Source: Kluyvera sp036759925 (GTDB lineage: Bacteria; Pseudomonadota; Gammaproteobacteria; Enterobacterales; Enterobacteriaceae). From it: a stretch of 64,000 nucleotides of DNA. The translations under genes and the position numbers were made by a program. The notes under the pieces were generated by a model. It worked only from the letters and a program-made list of their open reading frames with translations, was not told where the DNA came from and ran no database searches. Positions 8,743 to 17,645 of this stretch are shown piece by piece (position 1 is the first letter of the stretch; every line of letters begins with the position of its first letter). The DNA is taken from assembly GCF_036759925.1 (NCBI RefSeq), contig NZ_JAPKIB010000004.1:248001-312000 (forward strand), written 5' to 3'.

Positions 8743-9480
8743 ATGCTATTTATTTTACGTGTCATTATTGTCGTCATTTATTGCATCCTGGTATGCATCT
8801 TTGGCTGCATCTATTGCCTGTTCAGTCCGCGTAACCCAAAACACGTCGCCACCTTTGGCCATATGTTTGGCCGTATGGCGCCGGTGTTCGGTTTAAAGGT
8901 AGAAACCCGCAAACCGGCTGACGCGGAGCGCTATGGCAACGCGATTTATATCGCCAACCACCAGAACAACTACGATATGGTGACGGCGGCGAATATCGTC
9001 CAGCCGCCCACCGTGACGGTCGGTAAAAAGAGCCTGGTGTGGGTGCCGTTCTTTGGTCTGCTGTACTGGCTGACCGGCAACCTGCTGATCGACCGTAACA
9101 ACCGAGCGAAAGCGCACAGTACCATTGCCGAAGTGGCAGATGCCTTTAAGAAACGCAAAATCTCGATCTGGATGTTCCCGGAAGGTACCCGCAGCCGCGG
9201 CCGTGGCCTGCTTCCGTTTAAAACCGGTGCGTTTCACGCCGCGATCGCTGCCGGTGTGCCAATTATCCCGGTATGTGTGTCGAATACCTCCAATAAGATT
9301 AAACTCAACCGCTGGAATAATGGTCTGGTGATTGTGGAAATGCTGGAGCCTATCGACACCAGCGCGTGGGGTAAGGATCAGGTTCGCGACCTGGCAAAAC
9401 ACTGCCGTGAAGTGATGAAGGCCAAAATAGACGAACTGGACCAGGAAGTGGCCCAGCGTGAGTCTGCGGGTAAAGCGTAA
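8743..9480 (+). CDS. plsC: 1-acyl-sn-glycerol-3-phosphate acyltransferase PlsC
   Basis: A 245-residue inner-membrane enzyme that acylates lysophosphatidic acid to phosphatidic acid in phospholipid synthesis. It has an N-terminal hydrophobic anchor (1-27), the catalytic HX4D motif NHQNNYD (His73, Asp78) and the substrate-binding FPEGTRS block near residue 150. The chosen start at 8743 follows AGAGGA; an in-frame start at 8719 has no ribosome-binding site and would spoil the MLFILR start typical of the family. Its place between parC and ftsP is conserved. Confidence 0.97.
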   Translation: MLFILRVIIVVIYCILVCIFGCIYCLFSPRNPKHVATFGHMFGRMAPVFGLKVETRKPADAERYGNAIYIANHQNNYDMVTAANIVQPPTVTVGKKSLVWVPFFGLLYWLTGNLLIDRNNRAKAHSTIAEVADAFKKRKISIWMFPEGTRSRGRGLLPFKTGAFHAAIAAGVPIIPVCVSNTSNKIKLNRWNNGLVIVEMLEPIDTSAWGKDQVRDLAKHCREVMKAKIDELDQEVAQRESAGKA

Positions 9481-9579
9481 TTCTCTGCTGACGTCGCGGG
9501 CGAATGCCCGTGTCGCGGCGGTTTTGCTATCGGGAAAATGATTTCCCGCGTTTGATTTGTCAGTTTTGATGGAGCTTAT

Positions 9580-10992
9580 ATGTCACTCAGTCGGCGTCAG
9601 TTTATTCAGGCTTCGGGCGTTGCGCTTTGTGCCGGCACCGTGCCGCTGAGGGCACAGGCCGCAGGGAAGCAACCCGCATTGCCGGTGCCTCCGCTGCTGG
9701 AGTCTCGCCGTGGGCAACCGCTATTCTTAACGCTGCAGCGTGCGCACTGGTCCTTTACCCAGGGCACGCGCGCCTCCGTCTGGGGCGTCAACGGCCGCTA
9801 TCTTGGGCCGACGATCCGCGTCTGGAAGGGTGACGATGTCAAACTCATCTACAGCAACCGTCTGACGGAAAACGTCGCCATGACCGTGCGCGGTTTGCAG
9901 GTGCCGGGGCCGCTGATTGGCGGCGCGGCGCGCATGATGACGCCAAACGCCGACTGGGCGCCGGTGCTGCCCATTCGCCAGAACGCGTCAACGCTGTGGT
10001 ATCAGGCCAATACGCCAAACCACACAGCGCAACAGGTCTATAACGGTCTGGCGGGGATGTGGTTGATTGAGGATGAAGTTAGTAAGTCCTTACCATTCCC
10101 CAACCACTACGGCGTCGATGACTTCCCGGTCATCATTCAGGATAAGCGCCTGGATAACTTTGGCACGCCGGTGTACGACGAGCCGGGCAGCGGTGGCTTT
10201 GTTGGCGATACGCTGCTGGTCAACGGTGTCCAGGGACCCTATGTCGAAGTATCGCGCGGCTGGGTGCGTCTGCGCCTGTTGAACGCCTCCAACTCCCGCC
10301 GCTACTCGCTGCGGATGAGCGATGGCCGTGCGCTGCACGTGATTTCCAGCGATCAGGGTTTCCTGCCTGCACCGGTCTCCACCACTCAAATCTCGCTGGC
10401 ACCGGGCGAACGTCGCGAAGTGCTGGTTGATATGACCAACGGCGACGAAGTGTCGATGACCTGCGGTGAGTCTGCCAGCATCATGGAGCGTATTCGCGGC
10501 TTCTTCGAACCGTCGAGCATTTTGATCTCCACGCTGGTGCTGACCCTGCGCCCAACGGGGCTGCTGCCGTTAGTGACCGATAACTTACCGATGCGCATAC
10601 TGCCAACGGAAGTGCTGAGCGGTACGCCGATTCGCAGTCGCGATATTCTGCTGGGCGACGATCCAGGTATCAACGGTCAGCTGTGGGACCCGCAGCGCAT
10701 TGATATCACCGCGCAACAGGGCACCTGGGAGCGCTGGACGGTTCGTGCCGATGCGCCGCAGTCGTTCCATATTGAAGGGGTGATGTTCCAGGTTCGCAAC
10801 GTCAACGGCGCGACGCCGCTGCCGGAAGACCGGGGCTGGAAAGATACGGTCTGGATTGACGGTCAGGTGGAGCTGCTGGTCTATTACTCACAGCCGTCAT
10901 GGCCGCACTTCCCGTTCCAGTTCTCCAGCCAGACGCTGGAGCTTGCCGACCGTGGTTCTATTGGGCAGATTCTGGTGAACCCAGCGCCGTAA
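9580..10992 (+). CDS. ftsP: Cell division protein FtsP (SufI)
   Basis: A 470-residue periplasmic protein exported by the Tat pathway: the signal peptide has SRRQFIQASG at 4-13 and a weak hydrophobic core ending in AQAAG. The body is a three-domain multicopper-oxidase fold that has lost its copper ligands (the expected HCH clusters are absent). FtsP protects the divisome under stress and is a model Tat substrate. It is preceded by GGAG at good distance. Size and position after plsC match E. coli sufI. Confidence 0.95.
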   Translation: MSLSRRQFIQASGVALCAGTVPLRAQAAGKQPALPVPPLLESRRGQPLFLTLQRAHWSFTQGTRASVWGVNGRYLGPTIRVWKGDDVKLIYSNRLTENVAMTVRGLQVPGPLIGGAARMMTPNADWAPVLPIRQNASTLWYQANTPNHTAQQVYNGLAGMWLIEDEVSKSLPFPNHYGVDDFPVIIQDKRLDNFGTPVYDEPGSGGFVGDTLLVNGVQGPYVEVSRGWVRLRLLNASNSRRYSLRMSDGRALHVISSDQGFLPAPVSTTQISLAPGERREVLVDMTNGDEVSMTCGESASIMERIRGFFEPSSILISTLVLTLRPTGLLPLVTDNLPMRILPTEVLSGTPIRSRDILLGDDPGINGQLWDPQRIDITAQQGTWERWTVRADAPQSFHIEGVMFQVRNVNGATPLPEDRGWKDTVWIDGQVELLVYYSQPSWPHFPFQFSSQTLELADRGSIGQILVNPAP

Positions 10993-10999
10993 TCAAGAA

Positions 11000-11052
11000 C
11001 CCCCGGCGTCGCTGCGCTTATGGTAGCCCGGCCGAGCGTAGCGACGCCGGGA
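11000..11052. repeat. REP-like palindrome
   Basis: A copy with CCCCGGCGTCGCTGCG and GTAGCCCGGCCGAGCG arms and an outer CGCCGGGA end, right after ftsP. The arms are in reversed order compared with the copy at 1580, as is usual for mixed BIME units. Confidence 0.7.
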
Positions 11053-11150
11053 CCCGCACCGCGCTAAAAATTCCCACTTCATTAGTAAGGCGAACGGGCT
11101 TATAATCCCCGGCCTTTGTCTATTTTTTTGCCAATTTTTTCGGAAGCAAT

Positions 11151-13322
11151 ATGAGCGCTATCTCCCTGATCCAACCGGATCGCGACCTTTTCTCCTGGCC
11201 GCAGTACTGGGCCGCCTGCTTTGGGCCGGCTCCGTTTTTGCCAATGTCACGTGAAGAGATGGATCAACTTGGCTGGGATAGCTGCGACATCATTCTGGTC
11301 ACCGGCGACGCCTACGTTGATCACCCGAGTTTTGGGATGGCGATTTGTGGTCGTATGCTGGAAGCACAGGGCTTCCGCGTGGGGATCATTGCCCAGCCTG
11401 ACTGGAACAGCAAAGACGACTTTATGCGTCTTGGCAAACCGAACCTGTTCTTCGGCGTCACCGCCGGTAACATGGACTCGATGATCAACCGTTATACCGC
11501 AGACCGCAAGCTGCGCCATGACGATGCCTATACCCCAGACAACGTCGCGGGCAAACGTCCGGACCGCGCGACGCTGGTCTATACCCAGCGCTGCAAAGAG
11601 GCGTGGAAAGATGTGCCGGTTATTCTCGGCGGCATTGAAGCCAGCCTGCGTCGTACCGCGCACTATGACTATTGGTCTGATACCGTGCGTCGTTCGGTGC
11701 TGATTGACGCCAAGGCCGACATGCTGATGTTCGGTAACGGTGAGCGTCCGCTGGTTGAAGTGGCGCACCGTCTGGCGGCAGGCGAGCCAATCGCGCAGAT
11801 CCGCGACGTGCGTAACACCGCCATCATCGTCAAAGAAGCGCTGCCGGGCTGGTCTGGCGTCGACTCAACCCGCATCGACACCCCGGGGAAAATCGACCCG
11901 ATTCCGCATCCGTATGGTGAAGACTTGCCGTGCGCCGATAACAAACCGGTAGCACCGAAAAAGCAGGAAGCCAAAGCTGTTACCGTGCAGCCGCCGCGCC
12001 CTAAGCCGTGGGAGAAAACCTATGTCTTGCTGCCGTCCTTTGAAAAGGTCAAAGGCGACAAGGTGCTGTATGCCCACGCTTCCCGTATTCTGCACCATGA
12101 AACCAACCCGGGCAGCGCCCGTGCGCTGATGCAGAAGCAGGGCGACCGCTACATCTGGATTAACCCGCCGGCGATCCCGCTCTCCACCGAAGAGATGGAC
12201 AGCGTGTTTGCGCTGCCGTACCAGCGTATTCCGCACCCGTCATACGGCAAGGCGCGTATCCCGGCGTATGAGATGATTCGTTTCTCTATCAACATCATGC
12301 GCGGCTGCTTCGGTGGCTGCTCCTTCTGCTCTATCACCGAGCACGAAGGCCGTATTATCCAGAGCCGCTCCGAAGACTCGATCATCAACGAAATCGAAGC
12401 TATTCGCGACACGGTGCCTGGCTTTACCGGCATTATCTCCGACCTGGGTGGCCCAACGGCTAACATGTATATGCTGCGCTGTAAGTCGCCGCGTGCGGAG
12501 CAGACCTGTCGTCGTCTCTCCTGCGTGTACCCGGAAATTTGTCCGCATATGGATACCGACCACACGCCGACGATTAACCTCTATCGCCGCGCCCGCGACC
12601 TGAAAGGCATCAAGAAGATCCTGATTGCCTCCGGCGTGCGCTACGATCTGGCGGTGGAAGACCCGCGCTATATCAAAGAGCTGGCAACCCACCATGTGGG
12701 CGGCTATCTGAAGATTGCGCCAGAGCACACTGAAGAAGGGCCGCTGTCGAAGATGATGAAGCCGGGGATGGGCAGCTATCACCGCTTTAAAGAGCTGTTC
12801 GACACCTATTCGAAGCAGGCGGGTAAAGAGCAGTATCTGATTCCGTACTTTATCTCCGCCCACCCAGGGACGCGCGATGAAGATATGGTGAACCTGGCGC
12901 TGTGGCTGAAGCAGCACCGTTTCCGCCTGGACCAGGTGCAGAACTTCTACCCGTCGCCGCTGGCGAACTCAACCACCATGTATTACACCGGCAAGAACCC
13001 GCTGGGTAAAATTGGCTATAAGAGTGAAGACGTGGTGATCCCGAAAGGCGATAAGCAGCGTCGTCTGCACAAAGCGCTGCTGCGCTATCACGATCCGGCT
13101 AACTGGCCGCTGATCCGTACGGCGCTGGAGACGATGGGTAAAAAACATCTGATCGGCAGCCGTCGTGACTGCCTGGTGCCTGCGCCAACGCTGGACGAGA
13201 TGCGCGAAGCGCGTCGCCAGAACCGCAATACCCGCCCGGCGCTGACCAAGCATACGCCGGTGGCGCACCAGCGTCAGACGCCAAACGGCATCAAAAAGCG
13301 TCCTAAACCAGCATCCCGCTGA
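11151..13322 (+). CDS. ygiQ: Radical SAM protein YgiQ (UPF0313)
   Basis: A 723-residue radical S-adenosylmethionine protein. The [4Fe-4S]-binding CX3CX2C motif is CFGGCSFC in RGCFGGCSFCSITEHEGR, near residue 388. An N-terminal cobalamin-binding-like domain precedes it and a basic, low-complexity tail (KKRPKPASR) ends it. The reaction is not established; YgiQ is widely conserved in bacteria. The N-terminus MSAISLIQPDRDLFSWP matches E. coli. The protein is somewhat shorter than the E. coli form, mostly in the C-terminal tail. Confidence 0.93.
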   Translation: MSAISLIQPDRDLFSWPQYWAACFGPAPFLPMSREEMDQLGWDSCDIILVTGDAYVDHPSFGMAICGRMLEAQGFRVGIIAQPDWNSKDDFMRLGKPNLFFGVTAGNMDSMINRYTADRKLRHDDAYTPDNVAGKRPDRATLVYTQRCKEAWKDVPVILGGIEASLRRTAHYDYWSDTVRRSVLIDAKADMLMFGNGERPLVEVAHRLAAGEPIAQIRDVRNTAIIVKEALPGWSGVDSTRIDTPGKIDPIPHPYGEDLPCADNKPVAPKKQEAKAVTVQPPRPKPWEKTYVLLPSFEKVKGDKVLYAHASRILHHETNPGSARALMQKQGDRYIWINPPAIPLSTEEMDSVFALPYQRIPHPSYGKARIPAYEMIRFSINIMRGCFGGCSFCSITEHEGRIIQSRSEDSIINEIEAIRDTVPGFTGIISDLGGPTANMYMLRCKSPRAEQTCRRLSCVYPEICPHMDTDHTPTINLYRRARDLKGIKKILIASGVRYDLAVEDPRYIKELATHHVGGYLKIAPEHTEEGPLSKMMKPGMGSYHRFKELFDTYSKQAGKEQYLIPYFISAHPGTRDEDMVNLALWLKQHRFRLDQVQNFYPSPLANSTTMYYTGKNPLGKIGYKSEDVVIPKGDKQRRLHKALLRYHDPANWPLIRTALETMGKKHLIGSRRDCLVPAPTLDEMREARRQNRNTRPALTKHTPVAHQRQTPNGIKKRPKPASR

Positions 13323-13328
13323 GCTTAA

Positions 13329-13400
13329 CCCGGGGTCGGCGTAAACGCCTCGCCCGGGCTACATTTGGCGGTAGCCCGGCCGAGCGCAGCGACGCCGGGA
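13329..13400. repeat. REP-like palindrome pair
   Basis: CCGGGGTCGGCGTAAACGCC, then CGCCCGGGCTAC and GTAGCCCGGC arms facing each other, closing with CGACGCCGGGA. It lies between convergent ygiQ and dkgA, upstream of their shared terminator. Confidence 0.75.
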
Positions 13401-13415
13401 CAGCACCTAAGCCAC

Positions 13416-13445
13416 AAAAAAAGCCCGACATTTCGCCGGGCTTTT
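13416..13445. terminator. Bidirectional terminator between ygiQ and dkgA
   Basis: AAAAAAAGCCCG at the left and CGGGCTTTT at the right form a GC stem with A and T tails on either side. It can stop transcription from both convergent genes. Confidence 0.85.
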
Positions 13446-13463
13446 GACATTCAGACTTCTCGC

Positions 13464-14291
13464 TTAACCGCCAAACTGGTCCGGGTCCGGGCCTAAACGC
13501 TTACCCTGATCCAGCTTCGCAATCTCGCTCAGCTCATCTTTATCCAGACGGAAATCCCAGACGGCAAAGTTTTCGGCGATGCGCGACGGCGTAACCGATT
13601 TCGGGATCACCACCAGTCCGCTGTCGAGGTGCCAGCGAATCACGATTTGCGCTGGCGTCTTACCGTATTTATCCGCCAGAGCGCGGATCACTTTCTGGTC
13701 AAACACCCCTTCACCGCCCTGTGCCAGCGGACTCCAGGACTCGGTCTGGATTTTATGCGTGGCGTTCCAGGCGTTCAGCTGACGCTGCTGCATCAACGGA
13801 TGTAGCTCAATCTGGTTGATAACCGGTGCGACGCCGGTTTCATCGATCAGCCGCTGCAGGTGAGGCACCTGGAAGTTACACACGCCGATGCTCTTAATCA
13901 GCCCCTGTTTTTGCAGTTCAATCAGGCTCTTCCACGCATCGATATAGTGATCGGTTGCGGGAACCGGCCAGTGGATCAGATACAGGTCGAGATAGTCCAG
14001 CTGCAGGTGCTCCAGGCTCTCCTGTAGGGCATCCGCCGCGCGGAGATGGGAGTCATTCCACAGCTTGGTGGTGATGAACAGATCTTCACGAGCAACGCCC
14101 GCGCTCTTAATCGCTTTACCGACTCCCGACTCATTTTTATAAGCGGCGGCGGTATCAATGGAACGGTAGCCCACCTCGAGCGCTTTATGAATCGCGGTGA
14201 CGACTTCCTCATTCGTGGCCTGCCATACCCCGAGGCCGAGCTGCGGCATTACATTGCCATCGTGCAGTTTAATCACGGTTGGATGTGTCAT
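13464..14291 (-). CDS. dkgA: 2,5-diketo-D-gluconate reductase A / methylglyoxal reductase DkgA
   Basis: A 275-residue aldo-keto reductase (AKR5 type) that reduces 2,5-diketogluconate, methylglyoxal and beta-keto esters with NADPH. The catalytic tetrad is visible: Asp46, Tyr51, Lys76 and His107 (LYLIHWPV). The nucleotide-binding end reads IPKSVTPSRIAEN. The start at 14291 (MTHPTVIKL) has AAGGAG six bases upstream; the open frame to 14369 lacks one. It follows yqhD on the same strand with a gap of about 100 bases and is a known member of the YqhC regulon. Confidence 0.95.
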   Translation of the reverse strand: MTHPTVIKLHDGNVMPQLGLGVWQATNEEVVTAIHKALEVGYRSIDTAAAYKNESGVGKAIKSAGVAREDLFITTKLWNDSHLRAADALQESLEHLQLDYLDLYLIHWPVPATDHYIDAWKSLIELQKQGLIKSIGVCNFQVPHLQRLIDETGVAPVINQIELHPLMQQRQLNAWNATHKIQTESWSPLAQGGEGVFDQKVIRALADKYGKTPAQIVIRWHLDSGLVVIPKSVTPSRIAENFAVWDFRLDKDELSEIAKLDQGKRLGPDPDQFGG

Positions 14292-14394
14292 GCATTTCTC
14301 CTTTTTACGAGCTTGCCAGGGCATGACCCTGGCAAGGTTTGTAGGATTAAGTCTGGTCGAAATATGCAAAAACGAAAGGTAAAGCGAGAAGCTC

Positions 14395-15558
14395 TTAGCG
14401 TGCTGCTTCGTAAATACGACGGCTCACGTCCAGGGTAATATCCTGATTTTCACCCAGTTTGGTCATACCGTGTTCTTCGAGTTTTTTCAGCAGCGCAGGG
14501 ATAGAGCTGCCGTCCAGACCGTAGTCGGACAGGCGGGTTGGGACGCCCATTTGTTCGAAGAAGCTGCGGGTCGCGGCGATAGCGGCATCGATGCGCGCAT
14601 CGTCAGAACCTTCGGTAATGTTCCAGACGCGTTCTGCGTACTGCAGCAGTTTGGCGCGTTTGGTATCACGTTTTTCATTCCACAGAGCAGGCAGCACGAT
14701 AGCCAGCGTCTGCGCGTGATCCAGACCGTGCATTGCGGTCAGTTCGTGGCCCAGCATATGGGTTGCCCAGTCCTGCGGCACGCCAGCACCAATCAGGCCG
14801 TTCAGCGCCTGAGTGGCAGCCCACATGATGTTGGCACGAACGGCGTAGTTTTCCGGTTCCTGCAGCGCTTTCGGGCCATCTTCAACCAGCGTCAGCAGAA
14901 TGCCTTCCGCGAAGCGGTCCTGAATTTTGCCGTCAACCGGGTAGGTGACGTACTGCTCTACGGTGTGAACGAATGCATCCACAACGCCGTTAGCAACCTG
15001 ACGCGGCGGCAGGGTGTAGGTGTAAACCGGGTCCAGAATCGCAAACAGCGGCTGAACGTGTGGGGACATAAAGGCACGTTTGTCACCGGTGGTTTTACGG
15101 GAGATAACGGCACCTTTGTTGGACTCGGAACCGGTCGCTGGCAGCGTCAGCACGGAACCCATTGGGATAGCGCTGGTGACGTGGCTGCCGTAGGTTTCCA
15201 GAATTTCCCACGGGTCGATGCTGGTATCGTAGTGTGCGGCGGCAGCGATAAACTTAGTGCCGTCCAGTACGGAACCGCCGCCAACGGCCAGCAGGAAGGT
15301 GACTTTCTCTTCGCGGGCGATTTTCACCGCATTCATCAGCGTTTCATAAGATGGGTTTGGCTCAATACCGCCGAACTCCAGCACGTCCAGACCTTGCAGT
15401 GCGCTCAGCACCTGGTCCAGCACGCCGGTTTTTTTCACGCTGCCGCCGCCGTAGGTAATCAGTACGCGAGCGTCAGCGGGGATCTGAGCGCGCAGGTTTT
15501 CGATAGCACCTTTACCGAACAGAATGCGGGTTGGGGTATGAAGATCAAAATTAAACAT
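14395..15558 (-). CDS. yqhD: NADPH-dependent alcohol/aldehyde dehydrogenase YqhD
   Basis: A 387-residue iron-type (group III) alcohol dehydrogenase that reduces short aldehydes such as acrolein, butanal and malondialdehyde. The nucleotide loop GGGSVKKTG (about 37-45) and GGGSVLDG mark the NADPH site. Metal ligands lie in NGVVDAFVHTVEQY (Asp and His) and in GHELTAMHGLDHAQTLA (two His). Length equals E. coli YqhD. It is divergent from yqhC, the gene of its activator, across a region with a perfect inverted repeat. Confidence 0.96.
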   Translation of the reverse strand: MFNFDLHTPTRILFGKGAIENLRAQIPADARVLITYGGGSVKKTGVLDQVLSALQGLDVLEFGGIEPNPSYETLMNAVKIAREEKVTFLLAVGGGSVLDGTKFIAAAAHYDTSIDPWEILETYGSHVTSAIPMGSVLTLPATGSESNKGAVISRKTTGDKRAFMSPHVQPLFAILDPVYTYTLPPRQVANGVVDAFVHTVEQYVTYPVDGKIQDRFAEGILLTLVEDGPKALQEPENYAVRANIMWAATQALNGLIGAGVPQDWATHMLGHELTAMHGLDHAQTLAIVLPALWNEKRDTKRAKLLQYAERVWNITEGSDDARIDAAIAATRSFFEQMGVPTRLSDYGLDGSSIPALLKKLEEHGMTKLGENQDITLDVSRRIYEAAR

Positions 15559-15675
15559 TGCTCGTTCCCTATAGTGTGGGTGGAAAAAGAGGGCGGTGAG
15601 GGGTCATCGCCGAATGACATCATTGTGGTCTTCGTTGTCGTACCTCTCAATGCACATTTCTGCGATTGTCTTGCC

Positions 15676-15701
15676 CATTTCTCCATAGCTCTGGAGAAAT
15701 G
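15676..15701. promoter_or_regulatory. Perfect 10-bp inverted repeat in the yqhD-yqhC control region
   Basis: CATTTCTCCA (15676-15685) pairs with TGGAGAAATG (15692-15701) around a 6-base centre. It lies 118 bases upstream of yqhD and 54 bases upstream of yqhC. It is a candidate site for YqhC, but AraC proteins often bind direct repeats, so another regulator is possible. Confidence 0.45.
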
Positions 15702-15755
15702 CGTTAAACAAAGCCACAATGAAAGCGTTAGAAAAGGTACCTGGAGCCCTCGTTG

Positions 15756-16649
15756 ATGAACCGTGAAGAGATCTGTGCACTGCTGACAGAAAAGATTAAG
15801 CAGCTGAAAAATAACGAACAAAACCTGAGAACCCTGCTGCCGGATATTCAGCTTATCTATGGTAATCAGCCGAGCGGGCGCACGCCGGTGATGTATCGCC
15901 CGGGCATCGTTTTTCTCTTTTCCGGCTATAAGATTGGCTATATCAACGAGCGCACCTTCCGCTACGATGCCAACGAATATCTGCTGCTGACAGTACCTTT
16001 ACCCTTCGAATGTGAAACTTTTGCGACTGAGGATGCGCCGCTGGCCGGGTTACGCCTGGATGTCGATATTCTGCAGCTACAGGAGCTGCTGATGGATATC
16101 GGCGAGGACCCGCTGTTTCACCCGTCGTCGATGGCGGAAAGTGGGATTAACTCAGCCACGCTCTCCGAAGAGATTCTCTGCGCCTCGGAACGCCTGTTGG
16201 ACGTGATGGAGCGCCCGCTGGACGCGCGCATTCTGGGGAAACAGATTATTCGGGAGATGCTCTACCACGTGCTGACCGGGCCGCGAGGCGGTGCGTTAAT
16301 GGCGCTGGTTAGCCGCCAGACCCATTTCAGCCAGATTAGTCGGGTGCTCAAGCGTATCGAGAGTCAGTACACCGAAACGCTCAGCGTGGACCAGCTTGCC
16401 GCTGAGACCAATATGAGCCTGTCAGCGTTTCACCACAACTTTAAGTCGGTGACCAGCACGTCACCGCTACAGTATCTGAAGACCTATCGTTTGCATAAAG
16501 CGCGGATGATGATGGTACATGACGGGCTGAAGGCCAGCGCCGCGGCGATGCAGGTGGGATACGAAAGCGCGTCGCAGTTCAGCCGGGAGTTTAAGCGTTA
16601 TTTCGGCACGACGCCGGGAGAGGATGCAGCAAGGCTGCGGGGAATGTAA
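15756..16649 (+). CDS. yqhC: AraC-type transcriptional activator YqhC
   Basis: A 297-residue AraC/XylS-family activator with an N-terminal ligand-binding domain and a C-terminal double helix-turn-helix (LAAETNMSLSAFHHNFKSVT, then VGYESASQFSREFKRYFG). YqhC senses reactive aldehydes and activates yqhD and dkgA. The ATG at 15756 has GGAG nine bases ahead; the frame also offers a TTG one codon earlier. It is divergent from yqhD, as in E. coli. Confidence 0.94.
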   Translation: MNREEICALLTEKIKQLKNNEQNLRTLLPDIQLIYGNQPSGRTPVMYRPGIVFLFSGYKIGYINERTFRYDANEYLLLTVPLPFECETFATEDAPLAGLRLDVDILQLQELLMDIGEDPLFHPSSMAESGINSATLSEEILCASERLLDVMERPLDARILGKQIIREMLYHVLTGPRGGALMALVSRQTHFSQISRVLKRIESQYTETLSVDQLAAETNMSLSAFHHNFKSVTSTSPLQYLKTYRLHKARMMMVHDGLKASAAAMQVGYESASQFSREFKRYFGTTPGEDAARLRGM

Positions 16650-16651
16650 TT

Positions 16652-16732
16652 CGTAGCCCGGGCGAGACGTTTACGCCGACCCCGGGGTAGCTCGGAAGCC
16701 ATTCCCGGCGTCGCGCTGCTCGGCCGGGCTAC
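16652..16732. repeat. REP-like palindrome pair
   Basis: GTAGCCCGGGCGAGACG and CGGCCGGGCTAC close a double hairpin with inner CCCCGGGG and CCCGGCG elements. It lies between the convergent yqhC and yghB genes, six bases from the yghB stop. Confidence 0.75.
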
Positions 16733-16738
16733 ACAATA

Positions 16739-17398
16739 TTACGCGTCGCAATACTTCTTCTTAATCACCACAATCACCGTGCCCAGAAGCCCGGCAACCA
16801 GCAGGAAGATGGGCAGAATCATCAGGAAGGTCATCACCTGATCTTCATGACGTTTGACGAACGGGATCATGCTAATGGCATAGCCTAAGCTCGTCACCAC
16901 GCCAACCCACAACAGCGCGCTCAGCCAGTTAAACACCTGGAAACGACGATTCGACAGACCGGAGATACCTGCCATCGTTGGCAGCAGGGTACGGACAAAC
17001 GCCAGGAAACGCCCCGCCAGCAGCGCCAGCAGACCGTGACGGTCAAACATACAGGTTGCGCGCTGATGGTATTTATCCGGCAGCTGCGCCAGCCAGCCTT
17101 TCACCACGCGGGTATTACCCAACCAACGACCCTGAATATAGCTCAGCCAGCAGCCGAGGCTGGCGGCTGCGGTCAGAATGGCAATAGTGGGGACGTAGCC
17201 CATCACGCCCTTCGCAATGAGCGCGCCCGCTAATAGCAGAAGGCTATCGCCGGGTAAGAATGAAGCGGGAAGCAGGCCATTTTCCAGAAACAGAGTGGCA
17301 AACATGACCAGATAAACGACCCCCACGACGTGCGGATTCGCCAGAGCAGCAAAATCGTGCTGCCAAAGCGCGGCGACAATATCTTGAATAACGACCAT
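16739..17398 (-). CDS. yghB: DedA-family membrane protein YghB
   Basis: A 219-residue polytopic inner-membrane protein of the DedA/SNARE-associated family (ENGLLPASFLPGDSLLLLAG, then GRFLAFVRTLLPTMAGISG). It is functionally redundant with YqjA in E. coli and needed for normal division and proton-motive-force homeostasis; the family is linked to undecaprenyl-phosphate or lipid flipping. The start at 17398 (MVVIQDIV) follows AGGA by seven bases; an ORF to 17509 would add an unrelated N-terminus. Confidence 0.95.
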   Translation of the reverse strand: MVVIQDIVAALWQHDFAALANPHVVGVVYLVMFATLFLENGLLPASFLPGDSLLLLAGALIAKGVMGYVPTIAILTAAASLGCWLSYIQGRWLGNTRVVKGWLAQLPDKYHQRATCMFDRHGLLALLAGRFLAFVRTLLPTMAGISGLSNRRFQVFNWLSALLWVGVVTSLGYAISMIPFVKRHEDQVMTFLMILPIFLLVAGLLGTVIVVIKKKYCDA

Positions 17399-17645
17399 GA
17401 ACATTCCTGTGGAACAGCGTTTTTGCTTATTGTACGCCCGAAAGATTAAGAACACCTTGATCGCGTGCGCAACAAATGAAGCCGCGCTGTTCTGATTTAC
17501 TGACAACAACGCGGAAACGGTTTACGCCGACGGTGGTCAATCACTTCGGGGACCGACTGTTCTCAACATCGGTGACGCGCCTGACCGACGCATCAAAAAC
17601 AGTGTTAACCCACCCGATGGCCTAGGCTACCGGGCTGAGGCCATG

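Noticed and set aside
14470..15756. A 428-codon ORF on the plus strand opposite yqhD
   Set aside because: It is the antisense shadow of a well-supported yqhD gene in GC-rich DNA and has no family features.
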